DNA from: Sympetrum striolatum
Taxonomy: Eukaryota; Arthropoda; Insecta; Odonata; Libellulidae
DNA: 64,000 bases
Direction: 5' to 3'
Assembly: GCA_947579665.1 (NCBI GenBank)
Contig: CANPUZ010000046.1
Coordinates: forward strand, 930,001 to 994,000
In this document: one piece after another, positions 20,866 through 30,198 of the stretch
How positions within the stretch are numbered: the stretch's first letter is position 1
Layout: each line of letters opens with the position of its first letter
Program-made: the position numbers and the translations under genes
Notes under the pieces: model-generated
What the model saw: the letters and a program-made list of their open reading frames with translations, nothing else
Database searches by the model: none
What the model was told of the DNA's origin: nothing

Positions 20866-21770
20866 TCATCTTCTGGTGTTCTGCCTGTCAGCAGGTCCCT
20901 CACACCACAACCGTCTCCGCTTAAACCTGTCTCGGGCCTCTTCCTTGGTCTCCTTGTATCCTCCTCTCTTCACTTCATCTATTAACTGTAGCTTTCCTCT
21001 TATCTTTTCTCCTTCCACCGTTCCTTCAATGGCTGTAGTTGGAATCCCCTTCCCTCTTACAACATGTCCGATCCAGCTTCCTTTTCTTTTCTGTATTGTT
21101 TTGACTGATGTTCTTTCCTCCCCAACTCTTCTTAGCACTTCATCGTTATAGTTGATGCTTTCTGGCGATATCTGGTGGAACTTCTCCATAATAAATTGGA
21201 AATAAAAAAAAGGCAAGGGGCAAAAGGCTCAACCTCCTCGAGCAGTTGGAAATACACCACCACCTGCAGTTTTCCAGGAACCTAATTAATGAGCCTCTCT
21301 TCAGCGAAAATAATTCCACCATTTTTAGGTCCATTCTTCCTCACCTCCCTCCCCCGCATTCTTCCGGCTTCACTCTCTTTGCCCCTCCCTTGTTTTTACT
21401 TGTATATATACTCAGTGGAAAATGTCTTCCGGTTACCTGATGATGGGTTGAACCCAAAACCAGTCGTGTTTTTTAAAATAAAATTGTGGATGCAGACAGT
21501 TTTTTTTTAATTTCCAATTTACTTCATCATTTATTATTCTCTCCATCTTCCTCCACACCCACATTTCAAAAGCATCAATCCTATCCTTCTCTTTTCTTCC
21601 CAAGGTCCATGTTTGGCATCCATTTAACGTAACGCTCCATACATTTCACCAATCTCTTCCTAAGTTCTAGATTAATACTACATAGTAATGCTAATAACAT
21701 AGCAATGCTCTTCATAAAAAATCCGGCATTTCCCATTTTGCTGACCATCATCTTGATTATAGCCATTCTT
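20866..21770 (-). pseudogene. RTE-clade LINE C-terminal fragment
   Basis: Two minus-strand pieces, 21770-21520 (LELRKRLVKC) and 21216-20866 (NDEVLRRVGEERTSVKTIQK, then RKGSWIGHVVRG), match the thumb and C-terminal region of RTE-type reverse transcriptases. They are separated by about 300 bp of Penelope-type sequence with its own ribozyme-like motif (21431-21468). Upstream RT motifs are absent. Dead fragment. Confidence 0.75.
21431..21468 (+). ncRNA. hammerhead-like motif, G12 position changed
   Basis: GTTAC, CTGATGA, T, GGGTT..ACCC, AAAA, CCAG, TC, GTG. The CTGATGA box and a 4-bp stem II are present, but the GAAA box reads AAAA after the stem. This and the four other copies share an extra T after CTGAnGA. 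Confidence 0.35.
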
Positions 21771-22016
21771 CTTCTTTCTCTTCTTGCTCTATGGGGTTAA
21801 AGGCAAGAAATTTAACATCCTTGAAGAACCTTACATTCACCACCACAAATTCCATTCTTTTCAACTGGCAAATGAATTTCTATATTCCCTGAATCAGTCA
21901 CCACTTTTAACGACTCTCCTCCCACACCTCCATTCAGAATAAATAGACTGAGTGTGTCATACTTACTCCAACCCTGACCCTTTCGTTCCCCCCTCTCTTT
22001 CAAATACGTTCAGCTC

Positions 22017-22062
22017 CTCACTTCTGACGATGGTGTTTTTTCACCGAAACCGGTCAACTGAG
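22017..22062 (+). ncRNA. hammerhead-like motif with intact core
   Basis: CTCACTT, CTGACGA, T, GGTG, TTTTTT, CACC, GAAA, CCGG, TC, AACTGAG. The conserved CTGAnGA and GAAA boxes are both present, as is a TC preceding the expected cleavage position. The outer stem pairs 6 of 7 (one C-C mismatch) and the inner stem is 4 bp. It lies in a Penelope-type terminal repeat, where type I hammerheads are established. Stem III is only the palindrome ACCGGT. Activity is untested. Confidence 0.55.
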
Positions 22063-22250
22063 TTTCATTATTGTTCTTGTGGAATTGTACCAATTTTATA
22101 ATGGTTTAGGTTATTAAATAGCTGTCATTAAGTCTATAAGATCGACTGTGTCTTTAGATGTTCTAGTTCTTCTGTACTATGGTGAATTTTATACTCACTT
22201 GCTCTACAGCATTCTTTTTTGGGGGGCTTCACCCCAAGCATTGACTATTT

Positions 22251-22387
22251 TTACTTTCTCCATATACGAAGTATAGAGAAAGTATTGTTTTCATGAAAAA
22301 ATTCGACTTCGAGATTTCAACGGAAATACATGTTTTGGGGTCCCTAGAACACATTTTGACCATTTTCGGAATGATCTCTGTGTGTAT

Positions 22388-22425
<38 letters not shown>

Positions 22426-23273
22426 TTGAGGGAGCTCTAACATGAAAACTATTAGTCGTATCAATACTAAAATTCATACATAGTACTGTGCTGTGCGCTG
22501 TCAGAGTTGATTAGCTTTTGGAGTAAATCGGTAAACCGGAAGTCGATCTTCATTCATCAAAGCTCATTTCCGGTTTTCAAAATATCTCCATAAATATGAT
22601 ATATAGGTATATTGTATACATCATAAAAGTTTTAGATAATGTTATTTACTATAACTTTTGCATTTAACATATTTTTGTATCACTGATTGTGTAGGAGTTA
22701 TTTGTGAAATACTGATAAACCGGAAGTAGCTGATTATGTACTTTGTGGGCGCTCTAACATGAACACTATTAGTCGGATCAGCACCAAATTTCTTGTATAG
22801 TATTTTGGTTTGTGTTGTTAGAGTTGATTAGTTTTTGGAGTAAATCGGTTAACCGGAAGTCGAGCTTCATTCATCGAAGCTCATTTCCGGTTTTCAAAAT
22901 ATCTCCATAAATATTATATTTAGGTATAAACTATTAATTATAAAAGTTTTAGAAAATATAATTTACTATAAATTTTGTATGAAACATATTTATGTATCAC
23001 TGATTGTTTAGGAGTTATTCATGAAATACTGATGAACCGGAAGTTGCTGATTAAATACTTTGTGGGTGCTTTGGGTGAAAGGCCAATTTCATCGTTTTTC
23101 ATCAAGCATGTCCCGAAAAACATTATCTATAATGTTTGTGACATCAAAGATAATAATATATATATTAATCACTCATCTTCCAAGTATAGATGGAATATAG
23201 AGTTCGAAAATACTGTTGTAGATAAATATTTACACCTTATATATGGAGAAAGTCATGTGCTGGCCACATCAGA
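22251..23273 (+). mobile_element. Helentron-like (HINE) candidate, copy 1
   Basis: The left end is ACTTTCTCCATATACGAAG followed by TATAGAGAAAGT, a terminal hairpin. The right end is ATATGGAGAAAGTCATGTGC followed by TGGCCACATCAGA. Inside are a (TG)n microsatellite (22376-22423) and compound ~317-bp tandem units anchored by AACCGGAAGT at 22534, 22719, 22852 and 23036. Subterminal inverted repeats, a terminal hairpin, microsatellite and tandem core are the layout of Helentron-associated (DINE-type) elements. No helicase gene. Other copies: 30546-31213, 42457-43301, 52024-52790. Confidence 0.65.
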
Positions 23274-23760
23274 TTTTTAGAATTCAAAAGAGAGCCATTC
23301 GATTAATGAGTAATAAGTCTTGTCGTACTCCTTGCCGCCCCTTGTGTAAATCCCTTTGTCTTTTAACTGTTCCTAGTTTGTATTTTTTTCAGTCCTACTC
23401 TATGTCAAGACTAATTTTCATGAATTTGACCAAAATTCCATCCTCCACAGCTACAGTACCCGCCAACTTAATAATTTGCACATCCCCTTTGTCTGTACTA
23501 AGAAAACTGCCTATTTATTTAATGCCTAAACTATTTAACAAACTTCCCAATGTGCTTAAAACCCCTATGGGAATCATGTTATTTAAACACAAGCTAAAAG
23601 ATTTTTTACTGTCCCATAGTTTTTACTCTATTAATGAATATCTGTCAATGTAACTTTTTCTGTTGTATAGCTAAATATTTTGTATCTGTTTAATTACTTT
23701 TTGGTAAATTTCTAGAAGAGGTCTGTTTCGGTTTTAATTTTGTTTTCCCACTAAATGTGG
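23274..23760 (+). pseudogene. LINE ORF2 C-terminal fragment
   Basis: The frame from about 23276 to 23653 (IFRIQKRAIRLMSNKSCRT, CRPLCKSLCLLTVPSLY, FNKLPNVLKTPM) matches the post-RT C-terminal region of Jockey/CR1-type LINEs. The Helentron-like element ends directly before it, and upstream RT is absent. About 100 bp of 3' untranslated sequence follow. I see nothing else up to 24055. Confidence 0.75.
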
Positions 23761-24055
23761 CCCTATTTCAATGATATTTTCAGGGATGAAATGATATTAT
23801 CATTGTTTCTACGAGGGGGTTATATGTATTCACATCTTCCAAAAGTTCTTGGGCATGGAACAATAATAGGAAGGGAAGCCCCCTTAAGCAATATAGTATA
23901 AATTAGTCAGTGCTGCACTCTGGTGAGTTGGCGGAACGAAATTTGCGGCAATTCAAACCCATTGGTTTGCATTTGCTGGTAAGCATCCTCAAGAAGCGTT
24001 ACAGGTTTTATTTACATGTATTTTTCACATATGAAATGATGCTAACTTTTAACTA

Positions 24056-24836
24056 CCGTATTTGACAGCATATAAGACGCACCCTCATTAAGGCCACTCA
24101 CAAGGAAAAAAAAGTTTTAATAGTCTGTGCGAAAGGGCGGTACCACAATAACTTAAAATGTTGTTTCTTTTAGTTGTCACATTTCGTAAAAGCCAAATAT
24201 TAACACAATCATTGAATGAAATTACCAAAGATATTGATTATTAAGAAAATTTAGCAAACGGAAGCTATTTTTTCATTATATATTTAAATAATTGAACGGC
24301 AAGCAATCGAACAAAATACAAAATAAAGCAGAAACAGTATAAAATACAGATTCAGGGAAAACATATTATATTTATGTTTTTAGCAGTCTTCAATTGATCT
24401 TCCTGCAGTCACCAAGTACGTATAATTTTTTCGGTAGGTGGTGGACCAAAATGCCTTGCTGCTGCTCTGTTTCCATGCACTTAAGCGTAATTTAACTCTC
24501 ATAGTTTATGTTGAATAGTGCAGTTTAATCTCTTATTTCCTGTAGTCCTGTAGTAATACCGCGATACCAGTACCAGATCGCGCTAAAATAGTCCAAATCC
24601 ACCCAATGTTCATTTTCAAACTGCATGTTGTTCATAATAAGCAATACCAAAGAGATAAACAGAGTATAACTGATATAATGGAGCCAAAATAGGTAGTATA
24701 GACCATCTGGGCTAAAAATTGCATTCCGTATTGAAAGTTAACCTGTGGAGGTTGAACCTTCACATATAAGACGCAGGGAAATTTTTCGAGACATAATTTA
24801 GGAAAAAAGGTGCGTCTTATATGCTGTCAAATATGG
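24056..24836. mobile_element. pogo-related MITE with 28-bp inverted ends
   Basis: The left end CCGTATTTGACAGCATATAA (then GACGCACC) and the right end (GGTGCGTC, then TTATATGCTGTCAAATATGG) are near-perfect inverted repeats. TA lies on both sides (24054-24055 and 24837-24838). There is no transposase ORF. CCGTA..ATAAG-CGC ends are typical of non-autonomous pogo/Jerky-related transposons. Confidence 0.8.
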
Positions 24837-24838
24837 TA

Positions 24839-25254
24839 ATTCTCGAATATAAAGCCGAGATATAATTTCAATAAATTAGAACGGATATATCTTAAACCAT
24901 CAACAAACGAAGAACTCAGAACAAAGTATGATAAGGTTGTGGAATAGAAATTTATTTGTCCTAATATTTAAATTTGCGTAAGAAAACAGTATAATTAACA
25001 TGAAGTATTTTTACAATTGTCCATCTGTTAAATAACCCCATAAGTTTCAACAGTATCTACATGATGGGGAAACAATTTACATGATCTACTAACCAAATGT
25101 AAGTGATTGCCAACAGAAACAGTATTTATTTGCATTGCAAGTAACTGCAAAGACAAGAATATACAGTATTTACAGTATCCTTCTTCCATATCTTGGGCAT
25201 TCCTTCTATTTAAACATATGGCGGGAATTAGAGATATGTATGGCTCATTCCTCA
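24839..25254. other. intronic stretch, nothing recognised
   Basis: Sequence between the MITE and the second solo LTR, with no domain, repeat or RNA gene I can identify. Confidence 0.4.
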
Positions 25255-25880
25255 TGTAATGTCCGCCCCTTTAAGATGGTTAAGGGGACGGAACAATTGA
25301 ATTAAATTACTGGGCTCTTGCCAGGTGTCAGAGTTGCAAGAGAAATAATTACTAATTCAAATCTTTTAAATTAAATAAAAATTGTATTTCTTAATTTTCA
25401 ATTCGGCGACGAGAGGTTTTCCGGAGTCGAGACAGATGGGCTGGATGTAATCCTTTTATCCTTTGAACACTACGTCTAACGACATTTTAACTAGAGACTA
25501 CTAACGTGAGACTTTGCGGAAGACTGACTTTAGTTGGTCAGAGCAAGTTCTTTTATACTTAATTGTTCGAATAATATTTACCACATTATTCGAACTTAAG
25601 ATGTTCTGACATTCAAAGGTTAGCTTGTTTTTGATCATCGCAATCAAGGTGACTTTCCATGTCATAGTCGAAAACACTTCGACTATTTCGGAATGACCTT
25701 TCATACGGAAACTGAAAACAGAAGGGAAAGCGCGGCGGCTGCAGTTATTCGTGTCTCGTGTCCATTTACCTCTCGACAACAATATGACAATTAACAATTT
25801 ATACATCGGTCAACTTAAGTCATAAGAAATATACAAAGAAACCTTAATAAACATACAAAAACCCATTCCCGGACACTACA
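25255..25880 (-). mobile_element. solo LTR, inverted copy
   Basis: Read on the minus strand it starts TGTAGTGTCCGGGAATGGG and ends GGGGCGGACATTACA. The 4-bp duplication CTCA flanks it (25251-25254 and 25881-25884). It is the same family as 13631-14318 in the opposite orientation, about 60 bp shorter. A TATAAAAG is at about 25550 on the minus strand. No internal region remains. It lies within 160 bp of the zinc-finger exon acceptor. Confidence 0.85.
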
Positions 25881-26037
25881 CTCATAAAGGAAGAAAAATG
25901 TATTGGGTAGCCAATATAACCACCACAATTTTATTTTTACAAAATATTAATGATAGAGTTTAAAATAAATTAAAAGTAAAAATTGTGCGTTTTATTTACA
26001 ATGTCATACAGTTTGTGTATTCTTCTTCTTGTTTCAG

Positions 26038-26700
26038 TGTTCTGGGTCATCAGATGCGCGGAATTCTCCGAGTTTGGAGGATTCGAAAGAAAGTGCAGAG
26101 AGACCGAAAAGTAGCATCACTGAGTCGGAACAGTCGCGTTTAGAAGACCTTTCTATGAAGAAGAGTGGGTTCAATTGCGATATCTGTAAAAAGAACTTTC
26201 AAGGCAAGGTCAACTTGGGGCAGCATGTGAGGATACATTACAGTGAGAGGCATTTCAGCTGTGGGGTTTGCGGGAAAAGGTTCAAACAGAAATTGGTGCG
26301 GAACAATCACGAACTAAAGCACCTCAGAGACGAAGTGAGCGTGGGAAAGAGGGAAAGGAGCGACAATGTGTTCGGCTGTGGTACTTGTGGGAAGATGTTC
26401 AATTGCAGAAGCAACTTGCGCGAACACTGCAACAGACACAGCGATAAGTATTCCTGTGGCTCTTGTGGGAAATGTTTCGGAAGCAGTACTCTTCTGAGGA
26501 GGCACTCGAAGATCCACACGCAGGAGAGGCCGTTCAAATGCGAATTGTGCATCAAGTCATTTGTTCGGAAAGATCTTCTCAAGCAGCACATGTCTACGCA
26601 CATGTCGGACAGACCCTTTTTCTGCAGCGGTTGCGATAAGACGTTTAAGAGCAAGAGGGAACGGACTAAACACGAATTGTTGCATCTCCGAAAGGAATGA
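26038..26700 (+). CDS. C2H2 zinc-finger protein, last exon with six fingers
   Basis: The acceptor TTCTTCTTGTTTCAG precedes a 221-codon frame ending in TGA. The first ~45 residues are Ser/Glu-rich (SPSLEDSKESAERPKSS). Six C-x2-C..H-x3-H fingers follow: GFNCDICKKNF, HFSCGVCGKRF, FGCGTCGKMF, KYSCGSCGKCF, PFKCELCIKSF and PFFCSGCDKTF, each with its His pair. Fingers 4-5 and 5-6 are joined by ERPFKC/DRPFFC-type linkers, typical of DNA-binding tandem fingers. The product is most likely a nuclear sequence-specific DNA-binding protein. Target and function are unknown. Exons A-D upstream match in phase. A mariner begins 101 bp after the stop codon, and the first AATAAA (about 26829) lies inside it. Confidence 0.92.
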   Translation, partial: CSGSSDARNSPSLEDSKESAERPKSSITESEQSRLEDLSMKKSGFNCDICKKNFQGKVNLGQHVRIHYSERHFSCGVCGKRFKQKLVRNNHELKHLRDEVSVGKRERSDNVFGCGTCGKMFNCRSNLREHCNRHSDKYSCGSCGKCFGSSTLLRRHSKIHTQERPFKCELCIKSFVRKDLLKQHMSTHMSDRPFFCSGCDKTFKSKRERTKHELLHLRKE

Positions 26701-26801
26701 ACTCCCCCCCAAATATCACTTGTGCATTTTCATAACTCTTTTTCGCCTGTTGTCTCTATACATGACAGAGAATCTTCTACGCAAGCAAATTAGTACTCCT
26801 A

Positions 26802-27702
26802 CAGGGTAGGATCAAAAAGTAGTTGGACTGAATAAATATAAATTTTTTTATGGAACTGTTCAGTACAAATTCTTGGTAGTCCTTGAAGTAGCACCCTTGT
26901 GCTTTGACACATCGTGTATAATGTGGTTCCCACTGCGCATACGCCTTCTGGAGCTCGTTCTCCTGGATCCCCTTCAGAGACGCCGTCACGGCCCCTTGGA
27001 CATCTTCGATGGAGCTGTATCGGTTTCTCGTGAGGTCCCATTTGAGCCGAGAGAAGAGGAAGAAGTCCGGCGATGCCAGATCTGGACTGTAGGGGGGTGG
27101 GGCAACGTTCAGAATTTTCTGGGGAATTTGCACATGATTCTCTTTTTGTTCATCACTCAGGACACTTGGCGCACACCTTTTGCATGGCCAATTCTTCAGT
27201 AATAAGTTTTTGGACGCTACCGTACGAAATCCCTAACTCATCAGCAATCAGACGAATGTTTGTGCATCTGTCAGAGTCCAGGAGCGCCTTCACTTTGGCC
27301 ACATTTTCTTCATCCTTGAAGTTGATGGGCGACCGGCGCGCTGGTCATCTAGGACGAGCTCCCACCCCTCCTTATGCCACTCGAACACTGTTGAGCAGCT
27401 CATGACAGCATCCCTGTAGACGTCCTTAATCAATCCAAGGGTCTCCGTCGCAGTTTTCCCAAGTTTGATGCAGAATTTAATTGTGTAGTGCTGTTCTCTC
27501 CATCTTGGATTGCAACGACACTTCTTAGCAGAGGTTCACGGAAATTGACTTGCTTACTTTCCGCTTGCCCACTGGTAACTCGAAAAAATATCGGTCTTTT
27601 CGGAATGCTCCCCGTTACCACGCCCAGGTGGTCTGACTCCCCCCTCCACCGCTCCATTCGCGCTACACAAATTCAGTCCTACTACTTTTTGATCCTACCC
27701 TG
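26802..27702 (-). mobile_element. internally deleted mariner
   Basis: Inverted ends CAGGGTAGGATCAAAAAGTA are flanked by TA (26800-26801 and 27703-27704). On the minus strand, the N-terminal HTH half of a mariner transposase (27500-27180, with GISYGSVQKLITEELAMQKV) is followed almost directly by the C-terminal part (PPYSPDLASPDFFLFSRLKW). The middle with the first two catalytic Asp residues is missing, while the last catalytic Asp (YSPDLASPDFF) remains. At 901 bp it is about 400 bp shorter than a full mariner and cannot move by itself. Confidence 0.9.
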
Positions 27703-27704
27703 TA

Positions 27705-28222
27705 AATGCCTAACAAATCGATGGAGGAAGAACTGGGCTCTTAGATTTATTCAATTTCCCTTCTCTTATTTTACCTACATTCATTAAGTATTTTACTATC
27801 CTACGTTTAAACTTTTAATACCTGAGATTTGAACGAGATTTATTGTGGTCATAAAGTGGTAATCATAACTATCAATTTAGCACAGATCACAAGCCTTTGT
27901 CGCTTCATTTCTCAAAAAAAGAACTCACCACTGGGGAAGCTGCAATAATCAATACACGATCATTCAACCTGTTTTTGGGGATAAAGTTGATTCAAAGAAG
28001 CTGTCTTATTAGACCTTTGATATTGTTTCCTTCCGTGACATGTGAGAACCGGTGGGGGGTATTCCTCCAAAGCCTCCACCTCTTTCCTTCCCTTAGACAA
28101 GGCCATCTTTCCCCATTTTTTTGGATCGAGTTGGTGTCATTTGCTTCAATATTTCTCCCCCTTGCACAAAACTACTGACCTCCCCCAGTTACAGGTATGT
28201 CAGTAATCTACCATTAACTTGG
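27705..28222. other. no recognised gene
   Basis: A 93-codon open frame (27897-28178) has no recognisable domain. The stretch is probably degenerate mobile-element sequence. Confidence 0.35.
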
Positions 28223-28310
28223 GTTTAAAAGTCTGGAATAGCCTTCCAGATAATATAATAAAATCCACTAGTTTACATCAATTCAAAATAAAATTGTTTT
28301 CATTTTTAAT
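28223..28310 (+). pseudogene. short LINE C-terminal fragment
   Basis: The plus strand encodes LGLKVWNSLPDNIIKST followed by LHQFKIKLFSF, the common end of Jockey-type ORF2 proteins. It is cut off by an (AAT)n tract at 28300-28320, where the minus-strand LINE begins. Confidence 0.55.
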
Positions 28311-28437
28311 AATAATAATAATGTTTATTACGGGTTTTGACCCATTTACAGTTTTAAAATCATAAATATGTATATAAACATTGAATACAAAAAGTAAAAA
28401 TACATATAAGTATAAGAAAGTAACATAAGTTGAAAAA

Positions 28438-28875
28438 TAAAATAACAGAAGTAAGTACTTTTTTCCACAGTTTATTTGAAACGACCGGTTTCAACAATAC
28501 ATCGTCATCATCAGGTAAGGATACAAAACAGGAAGCATATTTATAAAGGGTCGGAAAGAAAGGGGGAAAGGTTTGAAAAAGATGTTTAAGCTCGCTAATC
28601 GAATCTTAATAAATTGCTTCCGGTAAAGTTTCGCCTTTAATGCTGTACTTGCACTTAAAATAAAATCCACGGAGGAAGGCGTAGTTTTGTGGAAATCCAT
28701 CACAATAAAATAACAGAAGTAAGTACTTTTTTCCACAGTTTATTTGAAACGACCGGTTTGATGACGATGTATCGTTAAAACCGGTCGTTTCAAATAAACT
28801 GTGGAAAAAAGTACTTACTTCTGTTATTTTATTGTGATGGATTTCCACAAAACAACGCCTTCCTCCGTGGATTTT
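28438..28875. mobile_element. Penelope-type terminal repeats, palindromic
   Basis: The insertion is bracketed by AAGTTGAAAAA (28427-28437 and 28876-28886), an 11-bp target duplication in the LINE 3' untranslated region. It contains one repeat starting AACAGAAGTAAGTACTTTTT at about 28443, a second direct copy at about 28708, and then an inverted copy, forming a palindrome centred near 28767 with ~105-bp arms. A hammerhead-like motif is at 28481-28514. Duplicated and inverted terminal repeats with 10-15-bp target duplications are usual for Penelope-like elements. Confidence 0.75.
28481..28514 (-). ncRNA. hammerhead-like motif
   Basis: Minus strand: CTGATGA, T, then the imperfect stem GACGAT/ATTGTT, then GAAA, CCGG, TC. 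The catalytic boxes are intact but stem II needs G-U pairs, and stem I beyond the core is weak. The centre of the neighbouring palindrome contains a truncated version. Confidence 0.4.
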
Positions 28876-29400
28876 AAGTTGAAAAAAGCTAATGTCAAAT
28901 ATAAAATTGTTACAAAGCAATACAGTATATGATACACACAAAATTATTTTACAGAATGTAGAAATAAAGCATAAAAAGTAAGTGACATAAAAGAATGAGA
29001 ATAGAAATTTAATGAATCATAATAAGAAAAACAATAAAAATACATACAAGTTTAATTCACAGTCATCACCAAAAGAATAATCTTACCCGTAGGAAATACC
29101 AAGTTTTAGAGAAAAACACCTCAATTAATATCACAAACTCTCAATTTTCTTTTTAATGATGCAAGGCTAATATTATGTATACCAAATTTATCACACAATA
29201 AATTACAGTTTCTCATTGCTTTTAGTATAGATGAATTGTGAGAATAATTCCTTTTTGTATTCTTGGTTATAAATATTAAGTTATTCCTTGTATTATTTTG
29301 AGGAACACGAAAGCTTAGCATGTCTGTAATTACACATGAATCCATCATATTATTTTGAATTTTATAAAGAAAAATTTTTGTACGAAAAGTATTATTAATT

Positions 29401-30048
29401 GTTAACTTGTTTCAAGGGTCACTAGAGCAATTCATCTGTTACTACTACTATTTAGAAGATATAAAAATTTAAGAGGAATATAAAATTAGTCGCCAACATT
29501 AGCTGATTGATGAATTGGTTGAAATATACTTAATTTACGAGGTAAATTTGAACTAAATGGAGCTTCAAATTTGACTTTAAAACTACACTTAATCTAATGA
29601 TGACTGTTCGCAGTATGTCTTGTGAAGGGTTGACTAAAGTCCTTCATTGTGGCCAAGAAAATTACATGTTTAGACATTACATATTAGTTGTGATCATTAA
29701 TAGAATCCACGGTGAACCAGAAGCTGGGATTGACTAATAAAGGCCATGTCCCACAGTCCAAGTTTCTCTGAGATAATGGTCAATACAAGATATTGTACCG
29801 TGTGACATGAGGATCGTGCAAGTTCACATGCGATATCGGGTATGATTCCATCTTTAGAGGTCTCTCTATTTTTCTTTGCAAGTTTTTATGCATTAGCCAA
29901 TCAGAAACAAGGATGGAGATCAGCGCTACCAGTGCGAAGACTTCGAACCCTTCTAACTTGGATTCTCTTTAGAATGTGTGGTTTTTAACAAGTCATTACG
30001 AGCATCTTAGTGTCATTATCTTGTAAATTACGACAATCCTTGTTAATA
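29401..30048 (+). promoter_or_regulatory. upstream region of MADF-like ORF with CCAAT box
   Basis: No mobile element is recognised from about 29600 on. TTAGCCAATCAGAAACA at 29893-29909 is a near-ideal NF-Y CCAAT box, about 150 bp before the ATG at 30049. This is compatible with a promoter, but no initiator or TATA is evident. Confidence 0.3.
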
Positions 30049-30198
30049 ATGTGGGATAAGGAGGCAGTTATTTGCTTGATTGAGGAGTGGGAGCAATTGC
30101 TTTGTTTATATAATTGCAAAAGTGGCAATTATTATAACAAGAGCATGTGGAGCAGTGCACATCTCCCATTTAAATACATTGAGTGGCCTGTAGAGTAG
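30049..30198 (+). pseudogene. MADF/Myb-SANT-like N-terminal fragment
   Basis: The ATG frame reads MWDKEAVICLIEEWEQLLCL, then YNCKSGNYYNKSM. The W..E...LI..W....CLYN..S..Y.NK pattern is the start of a MADF/Myb-SANT DNA-binding domain. Similarity fades after about residue 38 and the frame stops at residue 50, well short of a full (~85-residue) domain. It is either the first exon of an unfinished gene model or a decayed, possibly Harbinger-linked, copy. Confidence 0.5.

Larger units (their letters stand above)
20322..22093. mobile_element. Penelope-like composite with inverted terminal repeats
   Basis: Arms 20322-20577 and 21843-22093 are inverted copies sharing GAATTCCACAAG-type tips, AACCGGTCAACTGAGTTT and CAACTGGCAAATGAATTTC. 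Each arm carries a hammerhead-like motif. Between them lie a GIY-YIG remnant (20640-20860), a minus-strand RTE LINE fragment (20866-21770) and a further ribozyme-like motif (21431-21468). Inverted terminal copies are usual for Penelope-like elements. The nested LINE shows multiple events. Confidence 0.7.
28311..29400 (-). pseudogene. LINE 3' end with ORF2 C-terminus, minus strand
   Basis: The minus-strand frame 29348-29121 (NTRNNLIFITKNTKRNYS, then NISLASLKRKLR) matches the C-terminal end of LINE ORF2. It is followed by a 3' untranslated region running down to the (ATT)n tail at about 28305-28320. The 3' untranslated region is interrupted by a Penelope-type insertion (28438-28875) flanked by an 11-bp duplication. 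No RT domain remains. Confidence 0.7.

Noticed and set aside
22376..22423. (TG)n run considered as part of a CRISPR-like or minisatellite locus
   Set aside because: It is a simple dinucleotide microsatellite inside a repeat element, with no repeat-spacer structure, and the genome is eukaryotic.
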